This document shows positions 1-6,066 of a stretch of 6,830 bases of DNA, one piece after another. Both the position numbers and the translations under genes were made by a program. The notes under the pieces were generated by a model. It saw nothing but the letters and a program-made list of their open reading frames with translations, had not been told where the DNA came from and did no database searches. Source of the DNA: Dehalococcoidia bacterium (lineage in GTDB: Bacteria; Chloroflexota; Dehalococcoidia; GIF9; AB-539-J10); assembly GCA_030602865.1 (NCBI GenBank), contig JAUVYX010000051.1, positions 1-6,830 of the forward strand. Reading direction: 5' to 3'. Position 1 is the stretch's first letter. The number at the start of each line of letters is the position of its first letter.

Positions 1-303
1 GTAAGGATTGTCTACCTTTTGCCTGTCACGCAACTCCACCATAGTATCTATGGTATATGAGGGACCAGTACGCCCTATTTCAACTGTACAAAGCTTGAAG
101 TTTGGGTTGGTAGAGATGGCCAGCCGTACCATCTCTACCCGATGATATGCAGATGTAATTCCGTTGTTAGCCTTGAACCATGGTTGTCCCGCTGGCATAA
201 AAAGAACTTTTGTAAGTTCCAACTTGGTTCGCGCTTGCTCGGCCGCAATCAGGTGTCCTATATGAATTGGGTCGAAGGTACCACCAATAATACCTATAGT
301 CAT
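1..303 (-). CDS. nadD: Nicotinate-nucleotide adenylyltransferase, N-terminal part (runs off the left edge)
   Basis: Transfers the adenylyl group of ATP to nicotinate mononucleotide, giving deamido-NAD, a late cytoplasmic step of NAD synthesis. The first 101 residues are present; the family is usually about 200 residues, so roughly half is missing beyond position 1. Visible motifs are the nucleotidyltransferase signature GGTFDPIHIGH (residues 7-17), with the HxGH motif at 14-17, a PAGQPWFK segment near 38-44 in the NaMN-binding region, and R-TGPSYTIDT at 78-87, typical of NadD. The ATG at 303-301 is the natural start because the signature begins only a few residues later. It lies 4 nt after the obg stop codon, so it is almost certainly translated from the obg message. 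The ribosome-binding site is weak (AGAGAATGAAG lies just upstream, overlapping the end of obg). No odd residues were noticed in the visible part. Confidence 0.93.
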   Translation of the reverse strand, partial: MTIGIIGGTFDPIHIGHLIAAEQARTKLELTKVLFMPAGQPWFKANNGITSAYHRVEMVRLAISTNPNFKLCTVEIGRTGPSYTIDTMVELRDRQKVDNPY

Positions 304-307
304 AACT

Positions 308-1363
308 TCATTCTCTGGGTTTTGGACGAAATATCTTCATCTCAGACGCTGCTTGATGCACATCATACTCAGTTATTCTATCAACCGTTTCAGTTATTTC
401 GTTACTGAATTGCGATACACCCTGACCAGTCTCTGCTGATAGAAAGAATACAGGTATATCTAAAGATTTCAATTCAAGCTTTATCTCATCTATTCTAGTT
501 GAGATCTCTGGCAAGTCAACTTTATTCACTACAACGACCTTAGCTTTTTCAGATAATTTCCTGTTATAAAAAGCTAACTCAGTATTCAAGATAGCGAAAT
601 CTTTTGCGGCAGCTAAGGAAGTACTATCCAGTAGATATACTATAATCTTGGTTCGCTCCATATGTTGCAAGAATTTATTACCCAAACCCTTGCCATAAGA
701 AGAGCCATCATCGATTGCCGGTATTTCAGCGACTACATAGTCTCTTTTATCGCCGCTAACAATGCCCAACACTGGCTGCCGTGTGCTGAAGGGGTAGTTG
801 GCTATTCTTGGCCGCGCCATTGTCATCATTTTTAACAAACTGGATTTCCCTGAATTCGGCCTCCCTATCAGGCAGATATCAGTCACCATCTTATACTCCA
901 GAACTACATGGATCTCCTGCCCAACATCTCCCTTCTCAGCCCTTTTCGGAGCCTGATTTACCGCTGTAGCAAAATGCACGTTCCCCCGCCCTCCTCTTCC
1001 CCCCATAGCTATTAGTATTCTATCCCCACATTTCATCATATCATCAAGCACCTGCAAACTCCCATCGTCTTTCACCTCATAGACAGTAGTTCCACGAGGC
1101 ACTCGCATGAATAGACTTTCCCCTGCCTTACCGTGTCTCTTCAGCTTACCCCCACATATACCATTTCCGGCTACGAGACTTCCCTTCTTGTCGAAATGGG
1201 ATAAATCCTCTACTTTATCATCAACCAGGATAACAACATCACCACCCTTACCCCCATCACCACCATCTGGACCACCCAACGGAATAAATCTCCCCCTATA
1301 AAAATTTATCGCACCATCTCCACCATAGCCTGCCTTTACACAAATATCAACTTTATCAATCAT
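308..1363 (-). CDS. obg: Obg-family GTPase (ObgE/CgtA), short form without the OCT domain
   Basis: GTPase of 351 residues in the family that acts in late large-subunit ribosome assembly and stress signalling. The N-terminal glycine-rich Obg fold spans about residues 1-158 (GGPDGGDGGKGGDVV at 30-44, GGRGGRGN at 121-128). The G domain follows: G1 GRPNSGKS at 167-174, G2 threonine in PFSTRQP (T194), G4 NKVD at 280-283 and G5 SAE at 309-311. The G3 motif, DxPG in nearly all Obg proteins, reads EIPA at 213-216, although the flanking VVA and GLG..FLQHMERT are conserved. The protein ends at FRPKPRE, where many Obg proteins continue into the OCT domain, and nadD begins 4 nt later, so no OCT remnant can hide downstream. 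The start MIDKVDICVKAG matches the family. No Shine-Dalgarno is visible before it. Family identity is secure; normal GTPase activity is not. Confidence 0.96.
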   Translation of the reverse strand: MIDKVDICVKAGYGGDGAINFYRGRFIPLGGPDGGDGGKGGDVVILVDDKVEDLSHFDKKGSLVAGNGICGGKLKRHGKAGESLFMRVPRGTTVYEVKDDGSLQVLDDMMKCGDRILIAMGGRGGRGNVHFATAVNQAPKRAEKGDVGQEIHVVLEYKMVTDICLIGRPNSGKSSLLKMMTMARPRIANYPFSTRQPVLGIVSGDKRDYVVAEIPAIDDGSSYGKGLGNKFLQHMERTKIIVYLLDSTSLAAAKDFAILNTELAFYNRKLSEKAKVVVVNKVDLPEISTRIDEIKLELKSLDIPVFFLSAETGQGVSQFSNEITETVDRITEYDVHQAASEMKIFRPKPRE

Positions 1364-1378
1364 AATTATATCTATATT

Positions 1379-1384
1379 ATTATA
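1379..1384 (-). promoter_or_regulatory. Candidate -10 box for obg-nadD
   Basis: A perfect TATAAT on the minus strand lies 15 nt upstream of the obg ATG. It would start transcription about 7-9 nt before the start codon, which suits the absence of a Shine-Dalgarno there. No recognisable -35 hexamer stands at 16-18 bp, and the region is so AT-rich that a second TATAAT occurs at 1365-1370, too near the start codon to serve. The call is therefore weak. The 172-bp gap after dnaA nevertheless suggests obg has its own promoter. Confidence 0.25.
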
Positions 1385-1404
1385 CTAATAAGTATATTAG
1401 TATA
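1381..1404. repeat. Perfect inverted repeat, 10-bp arms, 4-nt spacer, upstream of obg
   Basis: The left arm TATACTAATA (1381-1390) and right arm TATTAGTATA (1395-1404) are exact reverse complements separated by AGTA. A further copy of TATATTAGT follows at 1403-1411, repeating 1393-1401. The dyad overlaps the candidate obg -10 box and extends toward where a -35 would lie, so it could be an operator. It could also be an easily melted element or a by-product of AT-rich sequence. It lacks a GC-rich stem and T-tract, so it is not a normal terminator for dnaA. Confidence 0.55.
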
Positions 1405-1535
1405 TATTAGTTATTATATTTAGTTTTGTTAATCGTTGTGAGGTAACTGGATACGGTAGGTTAACAACTCAATACAAAGATATCAACAAAATGTAACTTG
1501 TAGTGATATCCGGTTTTAACATAGTTTCAACATTG

Positions 1536-2873
1536 CTATGAAGAGGCAGCATACTTTCTTAACTGCTCCCTGATTTCTAGCAATTGGTTCTTTAAACGGG
1601 CATCGCTATGAATATTCTCTGCTATTCGTTTATAACCATGTATAATTGTGGCATGGGTTCTGTTTCCCAGTTGTCTACCTATATCAGCCAGTGAGAGATT
1701 ACTATCCTCTCTCATCAGAAACATAGCTATCTGGCGTGCCTGAGATGTCTTGCGGTCACGGTTTTTACTAGTCAGATCCTCTGGGAGGATGTTAAAATAG
1801 TTTGATACTGTTTGGATTAAGATTTGAGTACCGCGTTTATTTTTGGTCATGTTTGTTAACATATTGTTGACTGTCTGTTGATTAATTTCCATTCCAGTCA
1901 ATTTTGCCTGTGCGGTTAAGTAGATAAGTGCTCCCTCCAAGCGTCTGGAGTTGTTCTGTATTCTTTCCGCCAGTAATTGCATGATTTCATCACTAATAAG
2001 CAATGACATTTCTGCTGCCTTAGTTCGTAGTATAGAGAGACGCGTATCATAATCCGGCGCCTGTATTGGAAATACAGGACCCCACACGAGGCGGGATTTC
2101 AACTGGCTATTGAACGAATCCATCTCATCTGGATGGCGGTCAGCAGTAATTATGAATTGGCAATTATTACTGAATAAAGCATTAAATATATGTAGCAGAG
2201 AAAGCTGGGTTTGCTTTTTACCATTTATGAACTGTATATCATCGAATAACAGAATACGTGTTTTATTAAACTTGGTTTGAAAAGAATCAAATTTCTTTTG
2301 CCTCAATGACAGCACGAAGTCGTTTGTAAAACGTTCTCCAGTTGTATAAATGACCTGTAGACCACTGTTTACTGCCTTGTTTCCTATGGCATGCAGCAGG
2401 TGGGTCTTTCCCTGACCCGTTGCACCATAAATAAAGATTGGATTGTAGGAGAAGCCGGGGTTTGAGGCTACCTCCATAGTGGCTGCGTATGCGAGGTGGT
2501 TGCAGGGGCCAACAACGAAGCTATCGAAGGTATATTGAGGAGAGAACCTGCTAGTCCTTGCCTTAGTACTTGTACCTCCATCGTGTTGTATGGCCATAGT
2601 CGGAGGGAGGGATTCATCTTGAGCCCTGTTATTAATACTAAACTGGATATTGACATCCATTCCTATTATTTTAGTTAAGGTCTTTTTTACAAGGGAAGAG
2701 AGACGTTTCGTTAGCCATTCAGCTACGAAGGCATTTGGGACTTCGATTATGAAAACGCCATCACTAAAACTAGCCCCGTAACTATTAGCTAACCAAGTGG
2801 TGTAATTAGCCCTGCTGACTTGTAACTGAAGCTCTCCAAGCACCCTTTCCCAAATGTCCTTAGCTGCCTCCAA
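1536..2873 (-). CDS. dnaA: Chromosomal replication initiator protein DnaA (divergent)
   Basis: AAA+ ATPase of 445 residues that binds DnaA boxes and opens the replication origin. Domain I (about 1-80) starts with the typical DIWERVLGELQ and YTTWL. A variable linker (about 85-110) leads to the AAA+ core: FDSFVVGPCN (116-125), Walker A GATGQGKT (150-157), Walker B LLFDDIQF (208-215), sensor I ITADRHPDEM (242-251), arginine finger R261 in LKSRLVWG, and sensor II SRRLEGAL (309-316). Domain IV helix-turn-helix includes RQIAMFLMRED and LGNRTHATIIHG (402-413). Here the family GRDH(S/T)TV motif reads NRTHATI, so the usual Asp is Thr and the first Thr is Ala. Several core motifs also depart from consensus (Q in Walker A, QLSLLH where QEEFFH is usual). 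The TTG start is favoured because a strong GGGAGG lies 5 nt before it and an in-frame stop shortly upstream rules out a longer form. It is not followed by dnaN. Confidence 0.96.
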   Translation of the reverse strand: MEAAKDIWERVLGELQLQVSRANYTTWLANSYGASFSDGVFIIEVPNAFVAEWLTKRLSSLVKKTLTKIIGMDVNIQFSINNRAQDESLPPTMAIQHDGGTSTKARTSRFSPQYTFDSFVVGPCNHLAYAATMEVASNPGFSYNPIFIYGATGQGKTHLLHAIGNKAVNSGLQVIYTTGERFTNDFVLSLRQKKFDSFQTKFNKTRILLFDDIQFINGKKQTQLSLLHIFNALFSNNCQFIITADRHPDEMDSFNSQLKSRLVWGPVFPIQAPDYDTRLSILRTKAAEMSLLISDEIMQLLAERIQNNSRRLEGALIYLTAQAKLTGMEINQQTVNNMLTNMTKNKRGTQILIQTVSNYFNILPEDLTSKNRDRKTSQARQIAMFLMREDSNLSLADIGRQLGNRTHATIIHGYKRIAENIHSDARLKNQLLEIREQLRKYAASS

Positions 2874-2878
2874 AATAA

Positions 2879-2884
2879 CCTCCC
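2879..2884 (-). promoter_or_regulatory. Ribosome-binding site that fixes the dnaA TTG start
   Basis: GGGAGG on the minus strand ends 5 nt before the TTG codon at 2873-2871. No ATG or GTG lies in frame between that codon and the upstream in-frame TGA. A weak 5-bp hairpin (AAAGT, ATC, ACTTT; 2885-2897) abuts its 5' side and is probably incidental. Confidence 0.75.
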
Positions 2885-2958
2885 AAAGTGATACTTTTCA
2901 CTAGCCAAGCTAATATTCGTAGGTTGCTGAATTAGACCAACAAATGATGGATATATGC

Positions 2959-2986
2959 ATTATAAAATGCAAAAAAAGAATAACAA
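2959..2986 (-). promoter_or_regulatory. Candidate dnaA promoter
   Basis: On the minus strand, TTGTTA (2986-2981, 4 of 6 to consensus) is followed by a 16-bp T-rich spacer and a perfect TATAAT (2964-2959). Transcription would begin near 2951 and give a leader of about 78 nt before the TTG start. The -10 sits inside a small dyad (TGCATT / AATGCA, 2956-2971). No canonical DnaA box (TTATCCACA type) was found by eye in this leader or promoter. Confidence 0.45.
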
Positions 2987-3014
2987 TAGCGGGATACTTA
3001 TCTCTAGGGGGGCT

Positions 3015-3043
3015 TTGACATAACATGAAATTTTATAGAAAAT
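3015..3043 (+). promoter_or_regulatory. Candidate fmt promoter
   Basis: A perfect TTGACA (3015-3020) is followed by 17 bp and GAAAAT (3038-3043, 4 of 6). Transcription would begin near 3049-3051, only 2-4 nt before the ATG at 3053. There is no Shine-Dalgarno in front of fmt, so a leaderless message is plausible. It stands back to back with the dnaA promoter, the two -35 boxes being 28 bp apart. Confidence 0.45.
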
Positions 3044-3052
3044 GTTATTGTT

Positions 3053-3991
3053 ATGAGTATGAGAATAATTTTCATGGGAACGCCAATGTTTGCTATACCT
3101 GCGCTGGAAGGATTGCTTCGAGAAGGCTATTCTGTAGTAGCCGTATACACCAGACCTGATAAGCCTGCAGGAAGGGGGCAAAGGCTAATTTCTACCCCTG
3201 TGAAAAAGCTTGCCACAGGGCATAATATTCCTGTCATTCAGCCTGGTACTCTCAAATCCGAAGCAGCGGCATGTGTATTAAAGGAACTAAAGCCAGACCT
3301 TTTAGTTGTAGCGGCTTATGGACGTATTCTACCAAAGACTGTGCTGTCTCTGCCTGTTCATGGATGTTTAAACATCCATCCTTCTTTATTGCCGTGTTAT
3401 CGGGAGGCCTCACCTGTTGCCTTTGCTTTGCTGGGAGGAGAGCAGGTCACTGGTGTGACGATCATGTTAATGGATGAGGGGGTGGATAGTGGCCCTATTA
3501 TGGCTCAGCGAAAAGTCGATATCTCTGCTGATAATACTACAGGCTCGCTTACAGAGAAGCTGGCCTATGTAGGGGCTGAGCTTCTGCTGGAGACATTACC
3601 CAAATGGCTAAGTGGCGGAATAAAGCCGCAAGCACAAGATAATAGCCAGGCAACGTATAGCCGTATTATAAATGCTGGTGATGGTGAAATTGACTGGCAC
3701 CTGGAAGCAGTCGAGATATGGCGCCGAATAAGAGCTTATCATCCTTGGCCAGGAACATATACCTGGTGGAGAGGTAAACGCCTTAAAATATATAGTGGTA
3801 CTCCCTTGAATATGAAATCGAGCGGCCAACCAGGAGAGGTTATTGCCCTGTACAAGGGTAGATCTGTTGCGATAGGGACAGGGGAAGGCTATCTAGAGCT
3901 TTATCATCTCCAATTGGAGGGGAAGCAGCAGATGACTGCGGTTGAGTTCGCTAGAGGGCAGCGAGAATTCGTGGGTTCCGTACTTGGCTGA
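3053..3991 (+). CDS. fmt: Methionyl-tRNA formyltransferase
   Basis: Formylates Met-tRNAfMet using 10-formyl-tetrahydrofolate, producing the bacterial initiator tRNA. The 312 residues are the normal family length. The N-terminal formyltransferase fold covers about residues 3-185: MRIIFMGTP (3-11), RPDKPAGRG (34-42), AAYGRILP (87-94), catalytic N107 and H109 in LNIHPSLLP, and D145 in MDEGVDSGP. The C-terminal tRNA-binding domain follows with TYSRIINAGDGEIDW (201-215) and IRAYHPWPGTYTW (226-238). The family pattern LPRYRGASP reads LPCYREASP at 113-121, with Arg to Cys and Gly to Glu near the active-site loop. The start is ambiguous: ATG 3053 (MSMRII) or ATG 3059 (MRII, the commoner family beginning); neither has a Shine-Dalgarno. 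Fmt stands alone, divergent from dnaA and convergent with the HD gene; def is not adjacent. Confidence 0.97.
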   Translation: MSMRIIFMGTPMFAIPALEGLLREGYSVVAVYTRPDKPAGRGQRLISTPVKKLATGHNIPVIQPGTLKSEAAACVLKELKPDLLVVAAYGRILPKTVLSLPVHGCLNIHPSLLPCYREASPVAFALLGGEQVTGVTIMLMDEGVDSGPIMAQRKVDISADNTTGSLTEKLAYVGAELLLETLPKWLSGGIKPQAQDNSQATYSRIINAGDGEIDWHLEAVEIWRRIRAYHPWPGTYTWWRGKRLKIYSGTPLNMKSSGQPGEVIALYKGRSVAIGTGEGYLELYHLQLEGKQQMTAVEFARGQREFVGSVLG

Positions 3992-4042
3992 ACATATTGT
4001 CCGGCACTAAAAAAGGTGGCTTGGAGAAAACAACAGATAGGA

Positions 4043-4059
4043 ACGAGGAGCATCCTCGT
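4043..4059. terminator. Possible hairpin terminator between the convergent fmt and HD genes
   Basis: ACGAGGA (4043-4049) and TCCTCGT (4053-4059) form a perfect 7-bp stem with a 3-nt loop in the 96-bp gap between two converging genes. The plus-strand tail (ATTTATTAT) is T-rich but interrupted, and the minus-strand tail is also only moderately T-rich. It could serve either gene weakly. A second dyad, GGCTGT-T-ACAGCC (4083-4095), spans the HD stop codon. Confidence 0.35.
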
Positions 4060-4087
4060 ATTTATTATGGCATAGTATCTATGGCTG

Positions 4088-4654
4088 TTACAGCCCTATT
4101 TTGGCGGATACTTCACGCATTCCCATTATAGTATCGGAGATCAGCTCTCTCCGCTCGATACCCAGCATTTCGGCACCTTTATCGATAATGGCGCGGTTAA
4201 CACCAGCGGCAAACGCCTTATCCTTCCATTTCTTGATAACCGATTTTGGCTCAAGGTCTGCCACGCTTTTTGAGGGTCGCACCAGGGCCGTTGTGGCTAT
4301 CAGTCCAGTTAATTCATCGATAGCATATAGAGTCTTCTCCAGGACGCTTTTCGGTTCAACATCGCTGCATATGCCCCAACCGTGGGAGACAACTGCTCTT
4401 ATGTATTCCTCTGGCCAGCCTCTCTCCTCTAGTATTTCTCGACTCTTCTGACAATGCATCTCGGGAAACATTTCATAATCGAGGTCGTGTACCAATCCAA
4501 TGATTTCCCATTTCTCTTCATCCTCTCCTCGTTTCTGAGCTATGTAACGCATCACCCCTCCAACAGCATAGGCGTGTTTTAACAGGCTGTCGCTTTTATT
4601 AAACTCTTTGAAAAGTGATATTGCTTCTTCATATGTTGGCACATGTTCTTGCAT
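4088..4654 (-). CDS. HD-domain protein, probable phosphohydrolase (COG2316-like)
   Basis: A 188-residue protein with a metal-binding HD domain and little else. The ligands are visible in order: H27 in LLKHAYAV, H56-D57 in GLVHDLDYE, H91 in VVSHGWG and D113 in AIDELTG. This arrangement (H...HD...H...D) is typical of HD-superfamily phosphohydrolases, and overall it resembles the small predicted hydrolases grouped as COG2316. The substrate cannot be told from sequence; nucleotides or nucleotide-like phosphoesters are common for the superfamily. No signal peptide or membrane segment is present, so it is cytosolic. The ATG at 4654 has an AGAGG about 8 nt upstream, supporting this start. It converges on fmt and is separated by 232 bp from asd upstream, so it is probably transcribed alone. 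All metal ligands are intact. Confidence 0.85.
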   Translation of the reverse strand: MQEHVPTYEEAISLFKEFNKSDSLLKHAYAVGGVMRYIAQKRGEDEEKWEIIGLVHDLDYEMFPEMHCQKSREILEERGWPEEYIRAVVSHGWGICSDVEPKSVLEKTLYAIDELTGLIATTALVRPSKSVADLEPKSVIKKWKDKAFAAGVNRAIIDKGAEMLGIERRELISDTIMGMREVSAKIGL

Positions 4655-4704
4655 TCTTAAGCCTCTTTTTAATTATTACTTGGTTTTATTACTCGACAAG
4701 CCCA

Positions 4705-4734
4705 AATATAAACTGTTTAGCACTTGAATGACAA
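4705..4734 (-). promoter_or_regulatory. Candidate promoter of the HD-domain gene
   Basis: On the minus strand, TTGTCA (4734-4729, 5 of 6) is followed by 18 bp and TATATT (4710-4705, 5 of 6). Transcription would start near 4698, giving a leader of about 44 nt that contains the AGAGG ribosome-binding site. This fits the HD gene being expressed apart from asd. Confidence 0.4.
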
Positions 4735-4799
4735 GAGGTAGTACTCAGGCAGTTCCCAAGTAGTATATCAATACTGCAACAGCTTCCACAATAAACAGA

Positions 4800-4877
4800 G
4801 GGGGTCCGCCGATTCAAGAGGAAATAGTTAAGGAGCTGAGTAAATACATGGATAGAGGAGAGACAGAGCAAACGTAA
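4800..4877 (+). pseudogene. Possible remnant of a gene 3' end
   Basis: In the 232-bp gap between asd and the HD gene, the plus strand has an open frame from just after a stop at 4761 to TAA at 4875-4877. Its last 25 codons begin GGPPIQEEIVKELSKYM and end in a charged tail. This hydrophilic, helix-like composition resembles a real protein C-terminus rather than noise. There is no upstream start codon or ribosome-binding site in frame, apart from an internal ATG at 4848 that leaves nine codons. It may be the leftover of a deleted gene, or chance. I recognise no family. The rest of the gap shows only the HD promoter candidate. Confidence 0.2.
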
Positions 4878-4886
4878 TCATATCGA

Positions 4887-5966
4887 CTACTGGATATAGC
4901 CTGTCTGTATAAGGGTTTCGGCGGTGAGGACAGCACCTCGGGCAGCCCCCATCTGAGTGTTATGCGATACCAGAAGATACTTAATGCCGTTCTCCAAAAC
5001 ATCGTCTTTTCTAATTCTGCCGACAACTGTGGCCATGCCATTATCGACATCGCGGTCTAGCCGCGGTTGAGGCCTGAAGGGGTCGTCTCGAACTATAATC
5101 ATTCGTTTTGGCGCTGAAGGTAGTTCGCTTCCTCCAAATAAGCCGTCGAACTCTCGCATAATCGTTGCAACCTCTTCTACATCACAAGGTTTCTGGGTAG
5201 AGACGAAGATCGCTTCCGTGTGTCCTTCCCGAACATTGACGCGGGTACAGGTACTACTTACTTTGAAGGAGGCAGGCTCTATACATTTTCCGGCAAAGCA
5301 GCCAAGTATCTTTTGTGTTTCACGTTGCACCTTTTCTTCTTCTCCAGGGATAAAAGGAATTATGTTATCCATGATATCAAGCCCAAGCACTCCGGGACTT
5401 CTTCCCCCGCCGGAGATAGCTTGCATCGAGGTCATGATGACGGAGTTCAAGCCGAAATTTTGGTAAATAGGCATAAGAGATATAGCCAGTCCGACAGTGG
5501 TGCAATTGGGCCCGGGGACGATGAACCCCTTCCAACCTCTCGAATTTCTTTGAATATCAAGCAGTCGAGCATGTTCGGGATTGACGCCAGGGATAATAAT
5601 GGGCACATCGTCGTCATAGCGGAATGCTGAAGCAGTGCTGATTACAGGAATGCTGGCCGCTAATCGCGGCTCCAGTATCCTGGCGGGAGCAGAGTCCACA
5701 GCAGAGAATACGAGATCCAGTCCGGTGGCGCTCATTTCAACAGCATTCTGAACAGGCAAATCCATGATCTCGTCAGGAGGATTTTCCTGGCAGAACCAGC
5801 GTAGTGCACCTGTCTGCGCATCGGTTATTGCCTTCCTGTAGCTGCTGCTCACCGATCTTTCTGAAGCTGCCATGGCAACAAGCTCAATCCATGGGTGATT
5901 ATTAAGGGCAACGATGAACTGCTGTCCCACTATGCCTGTAGCTCCTATTACTGCAGCTTTCAGCAT
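4887..5966 (-). CDS. asd: Aspartate-semialdehyde dehydrogenase, archaeal/fungal type
   Basis: Reduces aspartyl phosphate to aspartate semialdehyde with NADPH, step two of the pathway to lysine/diaminopimelate, threonine and methionine. The 359 residues contain the Rossmann motif GATGIVGQ (8-15), active-site Cys155 in GPNCTTVGL, SMQAISGGG (180-188) and the catalytic His249 in VREGHTEAIFV. The C-terminal DNGMATVVGRIR and SHNTQMGAARGAV match the archaeal-type subgroup (TIGR00978-like) rather than the shorter common bacterial form. The start ATG at 5966 is chosen because GGAGG lies 5 nt upstream; an in-frame ATG at 5978 overlaps that ribosome-binding site and would add only MEVN. The gene begins 20 nt after the CCA end of tRNA-Pro and probably shares its transcript. 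Its pathway partner lysC is divergent, 190 nt away. No defects are seen. Confidence 0.96.
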   Translation of the reverse strand: MLKAAVIGATGIVGQQFIVALNNHPWIELVAMAASERSVSSSYRKAITDAQTGALRWFCQENPPDEIMDLPVQNAVEMSATGLDLVFSAVDSAPARILEPRLAASIPVISTASAFRYDDDVPIIIPGVNPEHARLLDIQRNSRGWKGFIVPGPNCTTVGLAISLMPIYQNFGLNSVIMTSMQAISGGGRSPGVLGLDIMDNIIPFIPGEEEKVQRETQKILGCFAGKCIEPASFKVSSTCTRVNVREGHTEAIFVSTQKPCDVEEVATIMREFDGLFGGSELPSAPKRMIIVRDDPFRPQPRLDRDVDNGMATVVGRIRKDDVLENGIKYLLVSHNTQMGAARGAVLTAETLIQTGYIQ

Positions 5967-5985
5967 GTTTACCTCCATTTAACTT

Positions 5986-6062
5986 TGGTCGGGGCGAGAG
6001 GATTCGAACCTCCGGCCTCAGCGTCCCGAACGCTGCGCGCTGCCAGACTGCGCTACGCCCCG
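5986..6062 (-). tRNA. tRNA-Pro, anticodon CGG, CCA encoded
   Basis: A complete cloverleaf can be read on the minus strand. It has a perfect 7-bp acceptor (CGGGGCG / CGCCCCG), a D stem GCGC/GCGC, an anticodon stem CAGCG/CGCTG with loop TTCGGGA, a 5-nt variable region and a T arm GGAGG-TTCGAAT-CCTCT with one G-U pair. The anticodon CGG is at 6028-6026 and decodes CCG. Discriminator A73, pair C1-G72 and the encoded CCA (5988-5986) fit a bacterial proline tRNA. The length is 77 nt including CCA. asd follows at once with no terminator between. Confidence 0.97.
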
Positions 6063-6066
6063 ATGT

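Noticed and set aside
40..53. CATAGTATCTATGG occurs in nadD (40-53) and again at 4071-4084 downstream of the HD gene; in nadD it lies in a perfect 7-bp-arm dyad.
   Set aside because: One copy is inside conserved NadD coding sequence, there are only two copies, and a 14-mer match in a window this size is not very improbable. The sequence is also partly self-complementary.
142..408. 88-residue plus-strand reading frame over the nadD/obg junction.
   Set aside because: It is antisense to two confident, conserved genes and its composition looks like a shadow frame.
2885..2902. Small overlapping hairpins beside the dnaA ribosome-binding site.
   Set aside because: Stems are only 5 bp and AT-rich; too weak to call a regulatory structure.
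2946..2955. GATGGATAT-like site in the dnaA leader as a DnaA box.
   Set aside because: It has about three mismatches to the 9-bp consensus, which is expected by chance.
4689..4871. 60-residue minus-strand reading frame in the gap between asd and the HD gene.
   Set aside because: Cys/Ser-rich composition, no convincing ribosome-binding site and no recognisable family. It runs opposite the plus-strand remnant and over the HD promoter candidate.
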